Position numbers and translations under genes: made by a program. The notes below the pieces were generated by a model. The model was not told the DNA's origin. It worked only from the letters and a program-made list of their open reading frames with translations, and searched no databases. A stretch of 64,000 nucleotides of DNA. Origin: Chlorocebus sabaeus (Eukaryota > Chordata > Mammalia > Primates > Cercopithecidae). Each line of letters begins with the position of its first letter. Position 1 is the stretch's first letter. Location of the stretch: the NCBI RefSeq assembly GCF_047675955.1, contig NC_132914.1:130248663-130312662 (forward strand), read 5' to 3'. Shown piece by piece: positions 1 to 10,154 of this stretch.

Positions 1-162
1 TGGGTATGGTGGCATGCACCTGTAGTCCCAGTTTCTCAGAAAGCTGAGGTGGGAGAATCACCTGAGCCTAGGAGGCAGAGGTTACAGCGAGCAATAATTG
101 TGCCACTGCACTCCAGCCTGGGTGACAGAGCAAAACTCTGTCTCAAAAAAGAAAGAAAGAAA
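1..162 (+). mobile_element. Alu, right-arm fragment
   Basis: Begins mid-element at the window edge with 'ggtggcatgcacctgtagtc' and ends in 'gtctcaaaaaag'. The left arm is outside the window or absent. Confidence 0.85.
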
Positions 163-184
163 TTTGCAGTTTTCTGAATTGCTG

Positions 185-620
185 TTCCCTTTAAGTGTTG
201 TGATTTTTTTTTCTTTCTAGCCATGTATGATGTGTCTGGGAATGGATTTCCTCATGTTTATTGCCTGGCATTGACTGAACTTCTTGAATGTTTTGGTTTA
301 TATCTTTTGCCAGTTTTACAGAATATTCAGCTATCATTTCTTGAGACTTTATTTTCACCATGCTCTTTCTTTTCTCTTTCTGGGACTCTGTGACACTCAC
401 GTTAGATTCTTTGGTATTATTTGATAGTGTCCTGAGCTCTGTTCATTTTTAAGTCATTTTCTGTCTGTTCAAAACTGACAGTTTCTGTAGATCTGTCTTC
501 AAATTCTTTGACTCCTTTTAAAGCGTATCATGTGCTATTAGGGTCAAATTTATTTTTTGATTTTCCGGTGGCATTCTAGATTTTTAAAAGATGTGTGCTT
601 GTGTTTTCTTTTTATCTTAG
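185..620 (-). mobile_element. Old L1 fragment
   Basis: T-rich sequence with phrases such as 'ttctctttctgggactc' and 'gagctctgttcatttttaag' that I recognise as antisense L1 from the 5'/ORF1 side. No intact frame. It lies in the presumed ZNF84 5' intron. Confidence 0.5.
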
Positions 621-1159
621 GAGACTTTGAGACAGAAATCAATCTTGATCCAAAATCTAGTCACTTTTCTAAAATCTGTTTGATTCTATCATCCCCTTTC
701 TTGTAAGGTGTTTCATGGCTAACTTGGCAACAAGAAAGTGTCCTAGCTAAACTAACCACTTTCTGCCCCAGCCCCCACTGTGGCCTTTAATCTCATCACT
801 ATCCCATTCCCTATTATCCTGTCAGACTGATGTTTTTGTATCTCCTCAGTCCTCACAGTTTTTTGTTTTTGTTTTTTAAATCAAAGCTGCTTCTCCCAGA
901 ACGCCTTTGCCTCCTCTGTTTTTGTGGAAAACAACTAATTTTCTAAAACTCATTTCAATTTTACCTTTTGCATAGAGCCTAACTTTACACTCAAATAGAG
1001 TGAAGCACTCCCTGCTTTTTATCCACACTGTACTCTCCTTTATTTCTTAGTTATTATAAGTTTATTTTATTTGTAAGTTCATGTTTGCAGCCCTCTGTAA
1101 GACAATGTGACTTTTGAAAGTATTATTTTGTTATCTTCCTTCTTGGTATTTTTGTGTAT

Positions 1160-1458
1160 TGGTTTGTTTTTGAGATGGGGTCTCACTCTGTCACCCAAGC
1201 TGCAGTGCAGTGGTGCAATCACAGCTCACTGAAGCCCCAACCTCCCAGGGTCAAGCAGTCTTCCCACCTCAGCCTCCCAAGTAACTGGGACTACTGGCAT
1301 GTACCACCATATCCAGCTAATATTTATATGTATATTTTTTGTGGATACAAGATCTCACTATATTACTCAGTTTGCTCTCAAACTTTTGGGCTCAAGTGAT
1401 CCTCCTGTGTTGGCCTCCCAAAGTGCTGGGATTATAGTTGTGAGCCCCCTTGCCTATC
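1160..1458 (-). mobile_element. Alu (older, J/S-like)
   Basis: Antisense Alu from 'gagatggggtctcactctg' to 'ctgggattatag'; heavily substituted. Confidence 0.85.
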
Positions 1459-1872
1459 CTATTTTCTTTCTTTTGCTACTACCTCTTCCAGTGCCAAATT
1501 TGAGGTTCAGTAAATATTTTATTGGTGGTTCAGGGGGTTTAAAGTCACCTATTCCAGTTTGCGTGTCTTCTGTGAAGTCGTCAGAATCAAAATGGAGTCA
1601 CTAGTGTGAATTTTTTTTTTTTTTTTAACCCCGACAGGTAGAGCTGGGGAAGCCTGTGAAAAGAGTGTTCTCACACTTGCATGCCTGATAAAAATTATCA
1701 CAAAAGACTGCAAAAGCCACAGCCTTGTACAAAGGCCATTGAAGCCTTGCACAAAAATACTTTTATTGGGACATCTGCCCAGCAGCTGCCTGTCCAGCTT
1801 TGGACTGGTGTCACCCTTATTATTGATCTTTGTAGCCAAGGAGAACTGTTTCAAAACAATTATGTGATGCAC

Positions 1873-2494
1873 TTCTTTTTTTTTTTTTGAGACGGAGTCT
1901 CGCTCTGTCGCCCAGGCTGGAGCACAATGGCCGGATCTCAGCTCACTGCAAGCTCCGCCTCCCGGGTTCACGCCATTCTCCTGCCTCAGCCTCCTGAGTA
2001 ACTGGGACTACAGGTGTCCGCCACCTCGCCCGACTAGTTTTTTGTATTTTTTTTTTTTTTTTTTGAGACGGAGTCTTGCTCTGTCGCCCAGGCTGGAGTG
2101 CAGTGGCCGGATCTCAGCTCACTGCAAGCTCCACCTCCCGGGTTCTCGCCATTCTCCTGCCTCAGCCTCCCAAGTAGCTGGGACTACAGGCGCCCGCCAC
2201 CACGCCCGGCCAGTTTTTTTTTTTTTTTTTTGTATTTTTTAGTAGAGATGGGGTTTCACCGAGTTAGCCAGGATGGTTTCGATCTCCTGACCTCGTGATC
2301 CGCCCGTCTCGGCCTCCCAAAGTGCTGGGATTACAGGCTTGAGCCACCGCGCCCGGCCGTTTTTTGTATTTTTTTTAGTAGAGACGGGGTTTCACCATGT
2401 TAGCCAGGATGGTCTTGATCTCCTGACCTTGTGATCCACCCATCTTGGCCCCCCAAAGTGCTGGGATTACAGGTTTGAACCACCGCGCCCGGCC
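1873..2494 (-). mobile_element. AluY inserted into AluY
   Basis: The outer antisense AluY runs 1873-2047 and resumes at 2359-2494. It is split at its central 'ttttttgtattttt' stretch by a complete antisense AluY (2048-2358) that ends 'ccaccgcgcccggcc'. Both carry the young monkey consensus. Confidence 0.85.
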
Positions 2495-2530
2495 ACACCT
2501 CATTTTTTTCGTTTAAAAACTTTCGTCTTT

Positions 2531-2610
2531 CTTCCCATCCAAGTAATAACCAGGCCCGACCCTGCTTAGCTTCCGAGACCGGGCGCGTTGAGGGTGGTAT
2601 AACTGTAGAC
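2531..2610 (-). pseudogene. 5S rRNA pseudogene fragment
   Basis: Read on the minus strand, this begins 'gtctacagttataccaccct' against the 5S start 'gtctacggccataccaccct'. It continues through 'gcgcccg', misses about a dozen bases of the A-box region, then matches the C-box segment 'tcggaagctaagcagggtcg' and the 'ggcctggttattacttgg' loop. The last 30 or so bases of 5S are absent. With the internal deletion, substitutions and truncation it should not be functional. Confidence 0.85.
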
Positions 2611-2737
2611 ACCTTTGTCTTTCTTTACTTCCCTGAATACACATGTAGTTTACTGTGGCACGTGTCTTCCCATGGCAGTACTCTGTTCCCAAATAAACAT
2701 CATTTTCTTCTGGAGAGCCTCTCTCTTTATTCTTCAG

Positions 2738-2806
2738 GTTAACAGTTGTATAAATGGAAGGATGGAAGAATGCACAATGACATTTTATCACACCAAATAT
2801 GCAAAG
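2738..2806 (+). other. Candidate alternative 5' coding exon of ZNF84
   Basis: This short stretch has good splice signals on both sides: a pyrimidine-rich 'ctttattcttcag' acceptor and an 'aag/gtaggg' donor. It contains ATG codons at 2762 and 2777 in one frame that stays open to the donor and joins the KRAB-A exon in phase 0, giving MEECTMTFYHTKYAK in front of ESFSF. A third ATG at 2754 is in another frame and stops after eight codons. The intron to KRAB-A would be 123 bp. This is an inference from splice-site quality and frame only; it may be chance. Confidence 0.3.
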
Positions 2807-2929
2807 GTAGGGACATAGTAGGCATTTTGTATAACTTGTTATGAGAATAAAGTGCTCAAACTCTAGTATTTTTTTCTCACATCATACAGTGTTAACTGCT
2901 TCAGGTTTACTAGGATTGTGCTCTTACAG

Positions 2930-3056
2930 GAGTCATTCTCATTTGATGATTTATCTGTGGACTTCACCCAAAAAGAGTGGCAGCTCCTGGATCCCTCTCA
3001 GAAGAATTTATACAAGGATGTGATGTTGGAGAACTATAGCAGCCTAGTGTCACTGG
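2930..3056 (+). CDS. ZNF84: ZNF84 KRAB-A box exon
   Basis: This 127-bp exon has the standard KRAB-A size. It follows a 'ctcttacag' acceptor and ends one base into a glycine codon before 'gtaata'. It encodes the KRAB-A box from ESFSFDD to LVSLG. In this family the box recruits the TRIM28/KAP1 corepressor to silence chromatin. The EW pair and the MLE core (VMLENYSSLVSLG) are intact, but the usual DVAVDF start of the box reads DLSVDF. The exon enters in phase 0, so at least one upstream coding exon is required; I recall the human protein beginning with five residues (MTMLQ) before ESFSF. I do not see that five-codon exon in the window, so the canonical start is probably upstream of base 1. An alternative in-frame start exon may lie at 2738-2806. 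Confidence 0.95.
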
Positions 3057-3369
3057 GTAATAAAAGCTTTCTTGAGTATCTCGGACCATGCCCAATGCAT
3101 TGCCTTTTATTTTTAGTTGCTGGGAAGTTTCAGAAGCCTGTAGTTAGGCTTCTGAAATTTTTAATGATTTTAGACCTGAAATTTAGATCACAGTTGCTTG
3201 GACTATGACACCAAGAAAGTATTTGGGTCTCACCTTTCAATAATGAAGTCATAAGTTTGTTATGCAGCCTCTGAAACTTAAGTAGTAATAGTTTGAGTAA
3301 TAGTTTGAGCAGTAGTGGTAGCACCTAATGCATGTAACTTACTGTATACCACATCTTATACCACGTGCT

Positions 3370-3540
3370 TTACATATATCAGCTCATTTAATCATCAGAG
3401 ATTATGTGGCTAGTACCGTTATCCATTTTTCCTGATGAGAAAATCAAGGCCAAGAGAGGTTAAGTAACTTTCCCAAGAACTAACAACTATTAAATTAAAG
3501 AGCCTGGATGTAAACCCAGGCTTGCTGGCTCCAGAGCCTC
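3370..3540 (-). mobile_element. MIR SINE
   Basis: Diagnostic MIR core on the minus strand, seen here as 'agaggttaagtaactttccc', followed by 'aacccaggcttgctggctcc'. It lies between the two ZNF84 KRAB exons. Confidence 0.75.
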
Positions 3541-3727
3541 TGAAGTGTTCAGTGGCTTTGTACTAGACCCTATTAGCCACCAGGGAGACTGTTACTGTAA
3601 CTTTGAGAATTACTCTGTTGAGGTACAGCTTTATCAGGCCAACTGTGATGTGAAACCTTGCTCATCTTCAGAGGCCCTAAACCCCAAGCATTTGGGCCCA
3701 AGGCCTTTGTAATTTTTCCCTTAACAG

Positions 3728-3823
3728 GATATGAAGTTATGAAACCAGATGTCATCTTCAAATTGGAGCAAGGAGAAGAGCCATGGGTAGGAGATGGAGA
3801 AATTCCAAGTTCAGATTCTCCAG
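3728..3823 (+). CDS. ZNF84: ZNF84 KRAB-B box exon
   Basis: This 96-bp exon lies between a 'cttaacag' acceptor and a 'gtgagtg' donor. It completes the glycine codon split across the previous intron and encodes GYEVMKPDVIFKLEQ through the EPW core to IPSSDSP, a typical KRAB-B box. KRAB-B strengthens KRAB-A repression in this family. The phase fits both neighbours: it leaves one base (G) that joins AA at 10155 to give Glu. With the 127-bp A exon and the terminal exon, the visible coding sequence is 733 codons. Adding the five residues expected upstream gives 738, the length I remember for human ZNF84. Confidence 0.95.
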
Positions 3824-4385
3824 GTGAGTGCGTGAGAACCAGGCAGATGGGAGAAAGCGGAAGTCCCGTGTCATCTGGTCACTGATGGGTTGGCCTCTCT
3901 GAAATGTGCTTTAGGGATCTCTTTCCAAAATCTCTAAACCTTTGGTGGTACCTCAGAACAATTGACATTAGCTCCTCAAGTAAGTCACATTTAGACGTAG
4001 CTTCTTTATAGCTTAAAATGAAATGTGTCCTGCTTATCTTGGCCATGACGTTATTCTCTGTGACATCTAGGACCTTGACTTCTTGTTTGGTATTCTGTCC
4101 TCACATGTTTAATCCCTTTCAGTCCCTCCTTCCCCTGTGGTCAAAGACACCTCCGTTTGTCCATTGAAGCATCTCGATTTTGTCTTCAGTTTGGGTATCT
4201 CTGATGCCCAAAAGACCACCCTCCAAAGCCCCAGTCTGTTCAGTCTCATTATATTAGAAAATGGAGCCATTATTTCTCCCAATTTATCCTTATCCTCCCT
4301 TTTAAATTAGGTTCCTTTGTGTTTTTTTCCTACAGATTAGACACCATGAAGTATATGAATAATCCCTTTCCTTTTGTTTTGTTTT

Positions 4386-4678
4386 GTTTTTTTTTTTTTG
4401 AGACGGAGTCTCGTTAGTGTCACCCAGACTGGAGTGCAATGGTGCAATCTCAGCTCACTACTCCACCTCCTGGGTTCAAGCGATTCTCCTGCCTCAGCCT
4501 TCCCAGCAGCTGGGACTACAGGCACATGCCACCATGCCCGGCCAATTTTTTTTTATTTTTAGTGGAGACGGGGTTTCACCATGTTGGCCAGGCTGGTCTC
4601 AAACTCCTGACCTCGTGATTCGCCTGCTTCGGCCTCCCAAAGTGCTGGGATTACAGGTGTAAACCACTGCACATGGCC
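4386..4678 (-). mobile_element. Alu, full length
   Basis: Antisense Alu from the poly(T) tract to 'tgcacatggcc', in the ZNF84 intron after KRAB-B. Confidence 0.9.
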
Positions 4679-5837
4679 GAATAACGCCTTTCTACCATCC
4701 TTTCATGTTGTTTTAAATTTTTTTTCTATTGGGAAAGTATCTTTTTAAAGCCTTCCTTCCTCAACTTCCACTTAAAACTAGGTCCATGATGTCTCATTTT
4801 TGAAGTTGTCAAATTGCTAGATAGATCCAGTTTTTAATATTTTACAAGCTACCTTAATGATGCCACCATATTTTATTTCCTAAAGCTTCCCACACTACTC
4901 TAATCAGTTGAACCTCTTTACTCATTATCTGCTTTGTGACATTGACTTACTTCAGGTTCCCTCCAAAGCAGACCCTCAGATACTTATGTGAGTGTAAGAA
5001 CTTATTGGGGACGCGGTCCCCACAAATGTAGTGAGAGAATGGACAAGTCAGACCATGGAAGTGCTGGGGGCATTACTGCCAGTGAAGGGTGGGCTGACGC
5101 TCTGACTACTGCTGTGGGTGGTGGATGCTCAGTTCTGCTGAGTGCCTCTGAGGCACTGTGAGAATATTCCTCAGTCTTGACACTCTGAGGTACCAGGAAA
5201 CCCAGGTATTTATGTACTAACTCCCATCTCTCATCTTGAGGTTTCCTCTGCCGCAGTAAGTATCCAGAATGTCCAGGGTCCCTGCATACAGACCAGTCTT
5301 GTGCTTTCAGCTCGAGAAGGTTCTTGGGTAGAGAGTGGTGAGTGCCTCCGGTAGGAATCTGGTCAGCGTATGGGTGAGGCGGTGGCAGCATCTGCTACAG
5401 ACTTGTAATCTTTGCTTTCAAGGACCTCCATAATATGACACTATTGCTGCCTGTTCAGTTATTTTTTCCTTCCCCCCATTCACGGTCAGTTTCATTTAAA
5501 CATTTCTCAAGTGTTTTCAGATATGTAATGTCTTGAACTTTTGAGGGTATTATACTAGTGACCTAGAAATTCTTAATCCTTTCCATAGGAACTGGGGTTT
5601 CACTGCATTCATATTTATGAAATGTTCCTTGACTACCACAGCCTAAATTTTTCTCCGCTTTTGCTGAAGTCCCATCTGTGACCTGATCATAGTATGTATA
5701 ATATTTTTTAGAACGTTGGTCCCTGAGCTTTGTTTGCACACATGGATGCAGGGGCTTATAATGAAATGTCTTCATTTTAGTTATAGAACATGTAATATTT
5801 GTTAAATTTCTTTCCAAAAGCCTTGTGTTTGGTTTTA
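4679..5837. other. ZNF84 intron without recognised repeat
   Basis: No coding exon or repeat family recognised. Open frames here, such as 5002-5391 on the minus strand, lack domain features. Confidence 0.5.
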
Positions 5838-5990
5838 TAGACAGGGTCTTGGTCTGTTGCGCAGGTTGCAGTGTGGTGGCATGATCATAGGTCACTGCAG
5901 CCTCAAATTCCTGGGCTAAAGTGATCCTCTTGCTTCAGCCTCCTAAGTAGATGGGACTACAGGTGTGTGCCACCATGCCTGTTTTTTTTT
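5838..5990 (-). mobile_element. Alu monomer-like fragment
   Basis: Antisense left-arm-like Alu ('acagggtcttggtctgttg') ending in 'accatgcctg' next to a TTTTG-rich tract to about 6030. Confidence 0.7.
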
Positions 5991-6289
5991 TGTTTTGTTT
6001 TGTTTTGTTTTTTGTTTTTCTGTTTTGTTTTATGTGGTAAGACTGGGATTTGTAATTTGAGAAACTTCTTGTCGTTTTTATGTGCCCTTTTTAGTTGAGA
6101 TCCACTCACCCAGTGGGTTTAATCCTTTACTGAAAAGGATTACAAAGACAGACCAGAAAATAAGTTCCAGAAACATAGGAGTTAAGAAGATGAGACATTT
6201 GTGTTCTTTTTTTTAAAAAATTCAGCACGTAAACACTGAACATTTGTTTTATTGCAAGGCAGTGGAGAGCTAATTATCAAGATTACACA

Positions 6290-6775
6290 AATGGGACTGT
6301 GTGTCAGGGTCTCCAAGATCCCCCCATGTTCAGAGTCACTAGAAGGACTCACTGGACTCAGCATATTTGTACTTATGACTAAGATTTATTACAGTGACAC
6401 TATAAGGACACCGCTGGATCACAAATGAAAAAGGCACAGGCAGAGTCTGAAAGAACCCATTTGCAGGCCTCCTAAGCTCCCTCCTTCCCATAAGGGTCAA
6501 AGTTTACTATCCCCCTGCAGCAAAAATACAGTAACACATGTGTTTGATGTTTCTGCCCAGGAAAGACCATTAGAGATAAGTGCCCAGGGTCTACTGGGAG
6601 CTGGTCCTGTAGGTATTCTCTGCCTAACATGTGCTGATCATACTGTTTGTATACAGTCTCAGCATAGTAATTATCAGTTAGGAAATAGTAGGGACATTCC
6701 TGAAACCCATGTTCTCAGATACCAGCGGAGGGCCAATCTTGCAAACAGGACTTTCTGTGGATGGTAGTTTCGGGC
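6290..6775. mobile_element. Probable old LTR fragment
   Basis: The stretch starting 'gactcactggactcagcata' then 'tttattacagtgaca' resembles ERVL-type LTR sequence. Family and ends are uncertain, and it is too diverged to name by eye. Confidence 0.35.
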
Positions 6776-7004
6776 CTGAAGCTCTTTTCTACACAGACTA
6801 CTTCAGAGAAAATAGAATGTTTATTGACTTCTTTTATTTTTAAGTTATTGTGCCAGGTACTGTGGGTATAATAGAGCATTAGAGATATATTTCCTACTGA
6901 CATAGTGTTTACTTGCTAGAGGACAAAAAAAGAACAGGGTAGTAAGTAAGCAGGAAAAAATTCAGATCCTGCTAAGTGTTATTACAGAAATAAATTAGAT
7001 GAGA

Positions 7005-7720
7005 GAATGGGTTAGTCTGCTCAGTCTGCCATAACAAAATGTCATATTCTGAGGAGCTTAAACAACAGAAATTTGTTTTCCAGTTTTGGAGATGGAAAGT
7101 CCAAGGTCAAGGTACCAGCATGGCTGTTTTCTGGGGAGGGCTCTCTTCCTGCCTTGTGAAGAGCCACCCTCTCACTATGTGTTCACATGGCCTTTCCCCA
7201 GTGTGTACATGGAGAGAGAGAAAGAGATAGATAGATATAGATGGATCTCTTGTGGGGTTTCTTTTTTCTTTTTCCTTTTTCGAGACAAGGTCTCACTCAC
7301 CCAGCCTGGAGTGCAGTGGCACAATCATGGGTCACTGCAGCCTTGACCTCCTGGGCTCAAGTGATCCTCCCAAGCATCTGGGACTACAGGTGTGCACCAC
7401 CACACCTAGCTAATTAAAAACAGGTTTGGTTTTTTTTTTGTACAGACAAAGTTTCACTGTGTTGCCCAGGCTGCTCTCAAACTCTGGGGCTCAAGTAATC
7501 TGTCTGCCTCAGCCTCCCAAAGTGCTGAGATTACAGAGGTGGGCCACTGTGCCTGGCCTCATATCTATTTTTGTAAAGATGATAACCCTGTTTGATCAGG
7601 GTCATACCCTTATGACCTCATTTAATCTTATTTCCTTAGAGGTCCTGTCTTCAAATACAGCCATTCTGGAAGTTCTTCTTCGGTATACAATTTTTGAGGA
7701 GATACATTTAGTCCATAACA
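7005..7720. mobile_element. Old interspersed repeat split by an Alu
   Basis: 'gttagtctgctcagtctgcc', 'gcttaaacaacagaaat' and, after the Alu, 'gacctcatttaatctta' form one familiar ancient repeat with an antisense AluJ-like element (7258-7557) inside it. I do not name the family. Confidence 0.45.
7258..7557 (-). mobile_element. AluJ-like element
   Basis: Antisense Alu with many substitutions, ending 'actgtgcctggcc'. Confidence 0.85.
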
Positions 7721-8378
7721 GAGAAAGACATGGGAAAACTAATTGTAGACATGAAAGATGTGAAATGAGCATGGGGAAGAGTGTCTCCAAAAGGAATGAC
7801 CAATAAGAATATGTTAAGTCAGAAAATGATTTAGTCACTTTTAGAAACAGAATGGAAGCCCATGTGGCTGAGGTCAGTATGCCCGAGAGATGCAGGTAAG
7901 TTGGAGAGAGTATGGGAACTAGATCATATCTCAACTTGTAGGCAACACAATGGAGTTATAATCGAGTCAAGAAATTTTGAAAAGTAAAATCTGATTTAGA
8001 ATTGTGAAAGTTTATTCTCACTGCCAAGTAGAAAATGTAATTGGAAGCAGGGAAACCAATTAGCAGGGTATTTCATTGAGATAATGTGATAGTTTAGAAT
8101 ACAGCAGAGAAAGTGATGGAGAGAGTGGGACTATTTGGGATATACCACAAATGACCAAATATAAGGCAATTACATTTTTCTAATAGGAAAAAAAATAAAG
8201 ATGGGGGAAGGCAGATGTAAATTTAAAACACATACTTAAGTATTAATAGTTCAATAATTTGATAACATTTAAAATAACATGAATGTAAGTTTAATTTATA
8301 AATGTTTCATTTTCTGCACCCATATTTTCTGATACCATTCTATTGAAACTTCACATACATCTCAAAATTAATATGTTA

Positions 8379-8682
8379 GGCCTAACACAGTGTCAGTTGT
8401 GGGGGCCTGCACCTGTAATCCCAGCAACTTGGGAAGCTGAAGTGGAAGGACTACTTGAGCCTAGGAGTTTGAAACCAGCCTGAGCAACATGGTGAGATCC
8501 CATCGCTACAAAAAATTCTAAAAATTATCTTGAGCATGGTGGCATGTACCTGTAGTCCCAGCTACTCAGGAGGCTGAGTTGGGAGGATCAGTTGAGCCCA
8601 GGAGTTCAAGGCTGCAGTGAGCTATAATTGCACCACTAAACTCCAGCCTGAGTGACAGGGCAAGACCCTGTCTCAAAAAACA
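8379..8682 (+). mobile_element. AluJ-like element
   Basis: Sense Alu, strongly diverged, ending 'gaccctgtctcaaaaaa'. Confidence 0.85.
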
Positions 8683-9005
8683 GAATTAATGTGTTTATAG
8701 TGGAGTCTTGATTTGAACCCATGTATTTCTCCCTCAGTTTTCCTTAATGCATTAACACCATAATCTACCAAATTGTTCAAACTCCAAACCTAAGGGTAAT
8801 TCTAGATTCTCTTTTTTCCTTTATTTTCTCCATACCAAATACATCAGCAAATCTTATTGATTCTACCTCCACCATATAATTCTACAAATATATTACCTTC
8901 AGTTGACATTTAAATTTGTAGAATGTTTTCACATTACTGATTATCTTTCTTACCTCTAGGTACAACCTCACAAAAAATTTGAAATATAGATTTTTGTTGA
9001 AAAAT

Positions 9006-9310
9006 GGGCCCAGCATGTTGACTCATGCCTGAAACCCCAACACTCTGGGAGAGACCAAGTCTCTTACTGGTTTGGGAGGCTAAAGTGGGAGAATTGCTCG
9101 AGCCCAGGAGTTCAAGAGCAGCCTGAACAACATAGGGAGACCCCATCTCTACAAGAACAACAAAATTAGCCAGCCATGGTGGTTGCACACCTGTGTATTC
9201 TGGGTACTTGGGAGGCTTATGTAGGAGGATCTCTTGAGCCTCGAGGTTGAGGCTGCATCACAACACTACACTTCAATCTGGTCAACAGAGCAAGACCCTG
9301 TCTCAAAAAA
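9006..9310 (+). mobile_element. AluJ-like element
   Basis: Sense Alu, diverged, ending 'gaccctgtctcaaaaaat'. Confidence 0.8.
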
Positions 9311-9311
9311 T

Positions 9312-10154
9312 ACTTATTTTGAAGTTCACTTATAATGGTATAAATGGTTATGTCATGAGGATAATGGAAATAGAGCTATGTAACAACTGACTGTCAAACT
9401 GTCAGATTATTTTTAGAATGGGAACTTGGGTCTTGGGATAGTTTTAGTGAAAGTACACATGGATTTTAAAGTTCTATGCCTGAATAGTTTAGATGAAAGA
9501 TGATATGGTTTGGAAAATGTGTTGCATAAGTGGCTTTCTTAATAGCAACGTGAAGATGCTTATGGCAAGCTTAAATAAAACTTTAGAATGAGAACCAATA
9601 TGCAAAATATTTCTCATTCTTTAAGCTTGAAATGACTACCTAATTTTTCTTTCAAATATGTTCATTTTCTTCTTAGTATTTACTACAGTGTACAGTTTTG
9701 TTGTTTTAAAAATATTATTTCTTTATCTTTTCCATTACAATGTAAATTTTATAATAACAGGAGCTTATTTTTTCTTTTGTGTCTCTATACCTCACACACT
9801 ACCTGGGCATAGTATATACTCAGAAAGTATTGAGTGAATTAATTACTCAAAACATTGGGTCAAAGCTTCTTCCAACCTTTTTTCTTTGCTTTTCATTGCT
9901 TTTCATGTGTTTTTTACATTCTCCATTTAATAAACATATTTGTCAACAACCAAAGGTGACTTAATCTCCAGTCAGTTTCCTGTTTCTGTTTTCAGTAGTT
10001 CCTTGCAATACCTAGAAGATTGTTATTATACTTGGGACTTACTTCAGACTAGGAAACTAAGCCTTAAAAGCAGCCAACCCCTCAACATAGCATTTCTAGG
10101 TTTTGGGTTTTTTTTTAGAAAGCACAACCAAACATTTTTTTTTTTCCTTTATAG
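9312..10154. other. ZNF84 intron next to the finger exon
   Basis: AT-rich single-copy sequence with no recognised repeat. The last 30 bases form the pyrimidine-rich acceptor 'ttttttttttcctttatag' of the terminal exon. Confidence 0.6.

Noticed and set aside
2918..3208. Frame reading MLLQESFSF across the KRAB-A acceptor
   Set aside because: It starts at GTG in the intron and crosses the 'ttacag' acceptor; similarity to the expected MTMLQ start is coincidence.
5002..5391. 129-codon minus-strand frame in a ZNF84 intron
   Set aside because: No motif, no splice or promoter context, and low-complexity composition.
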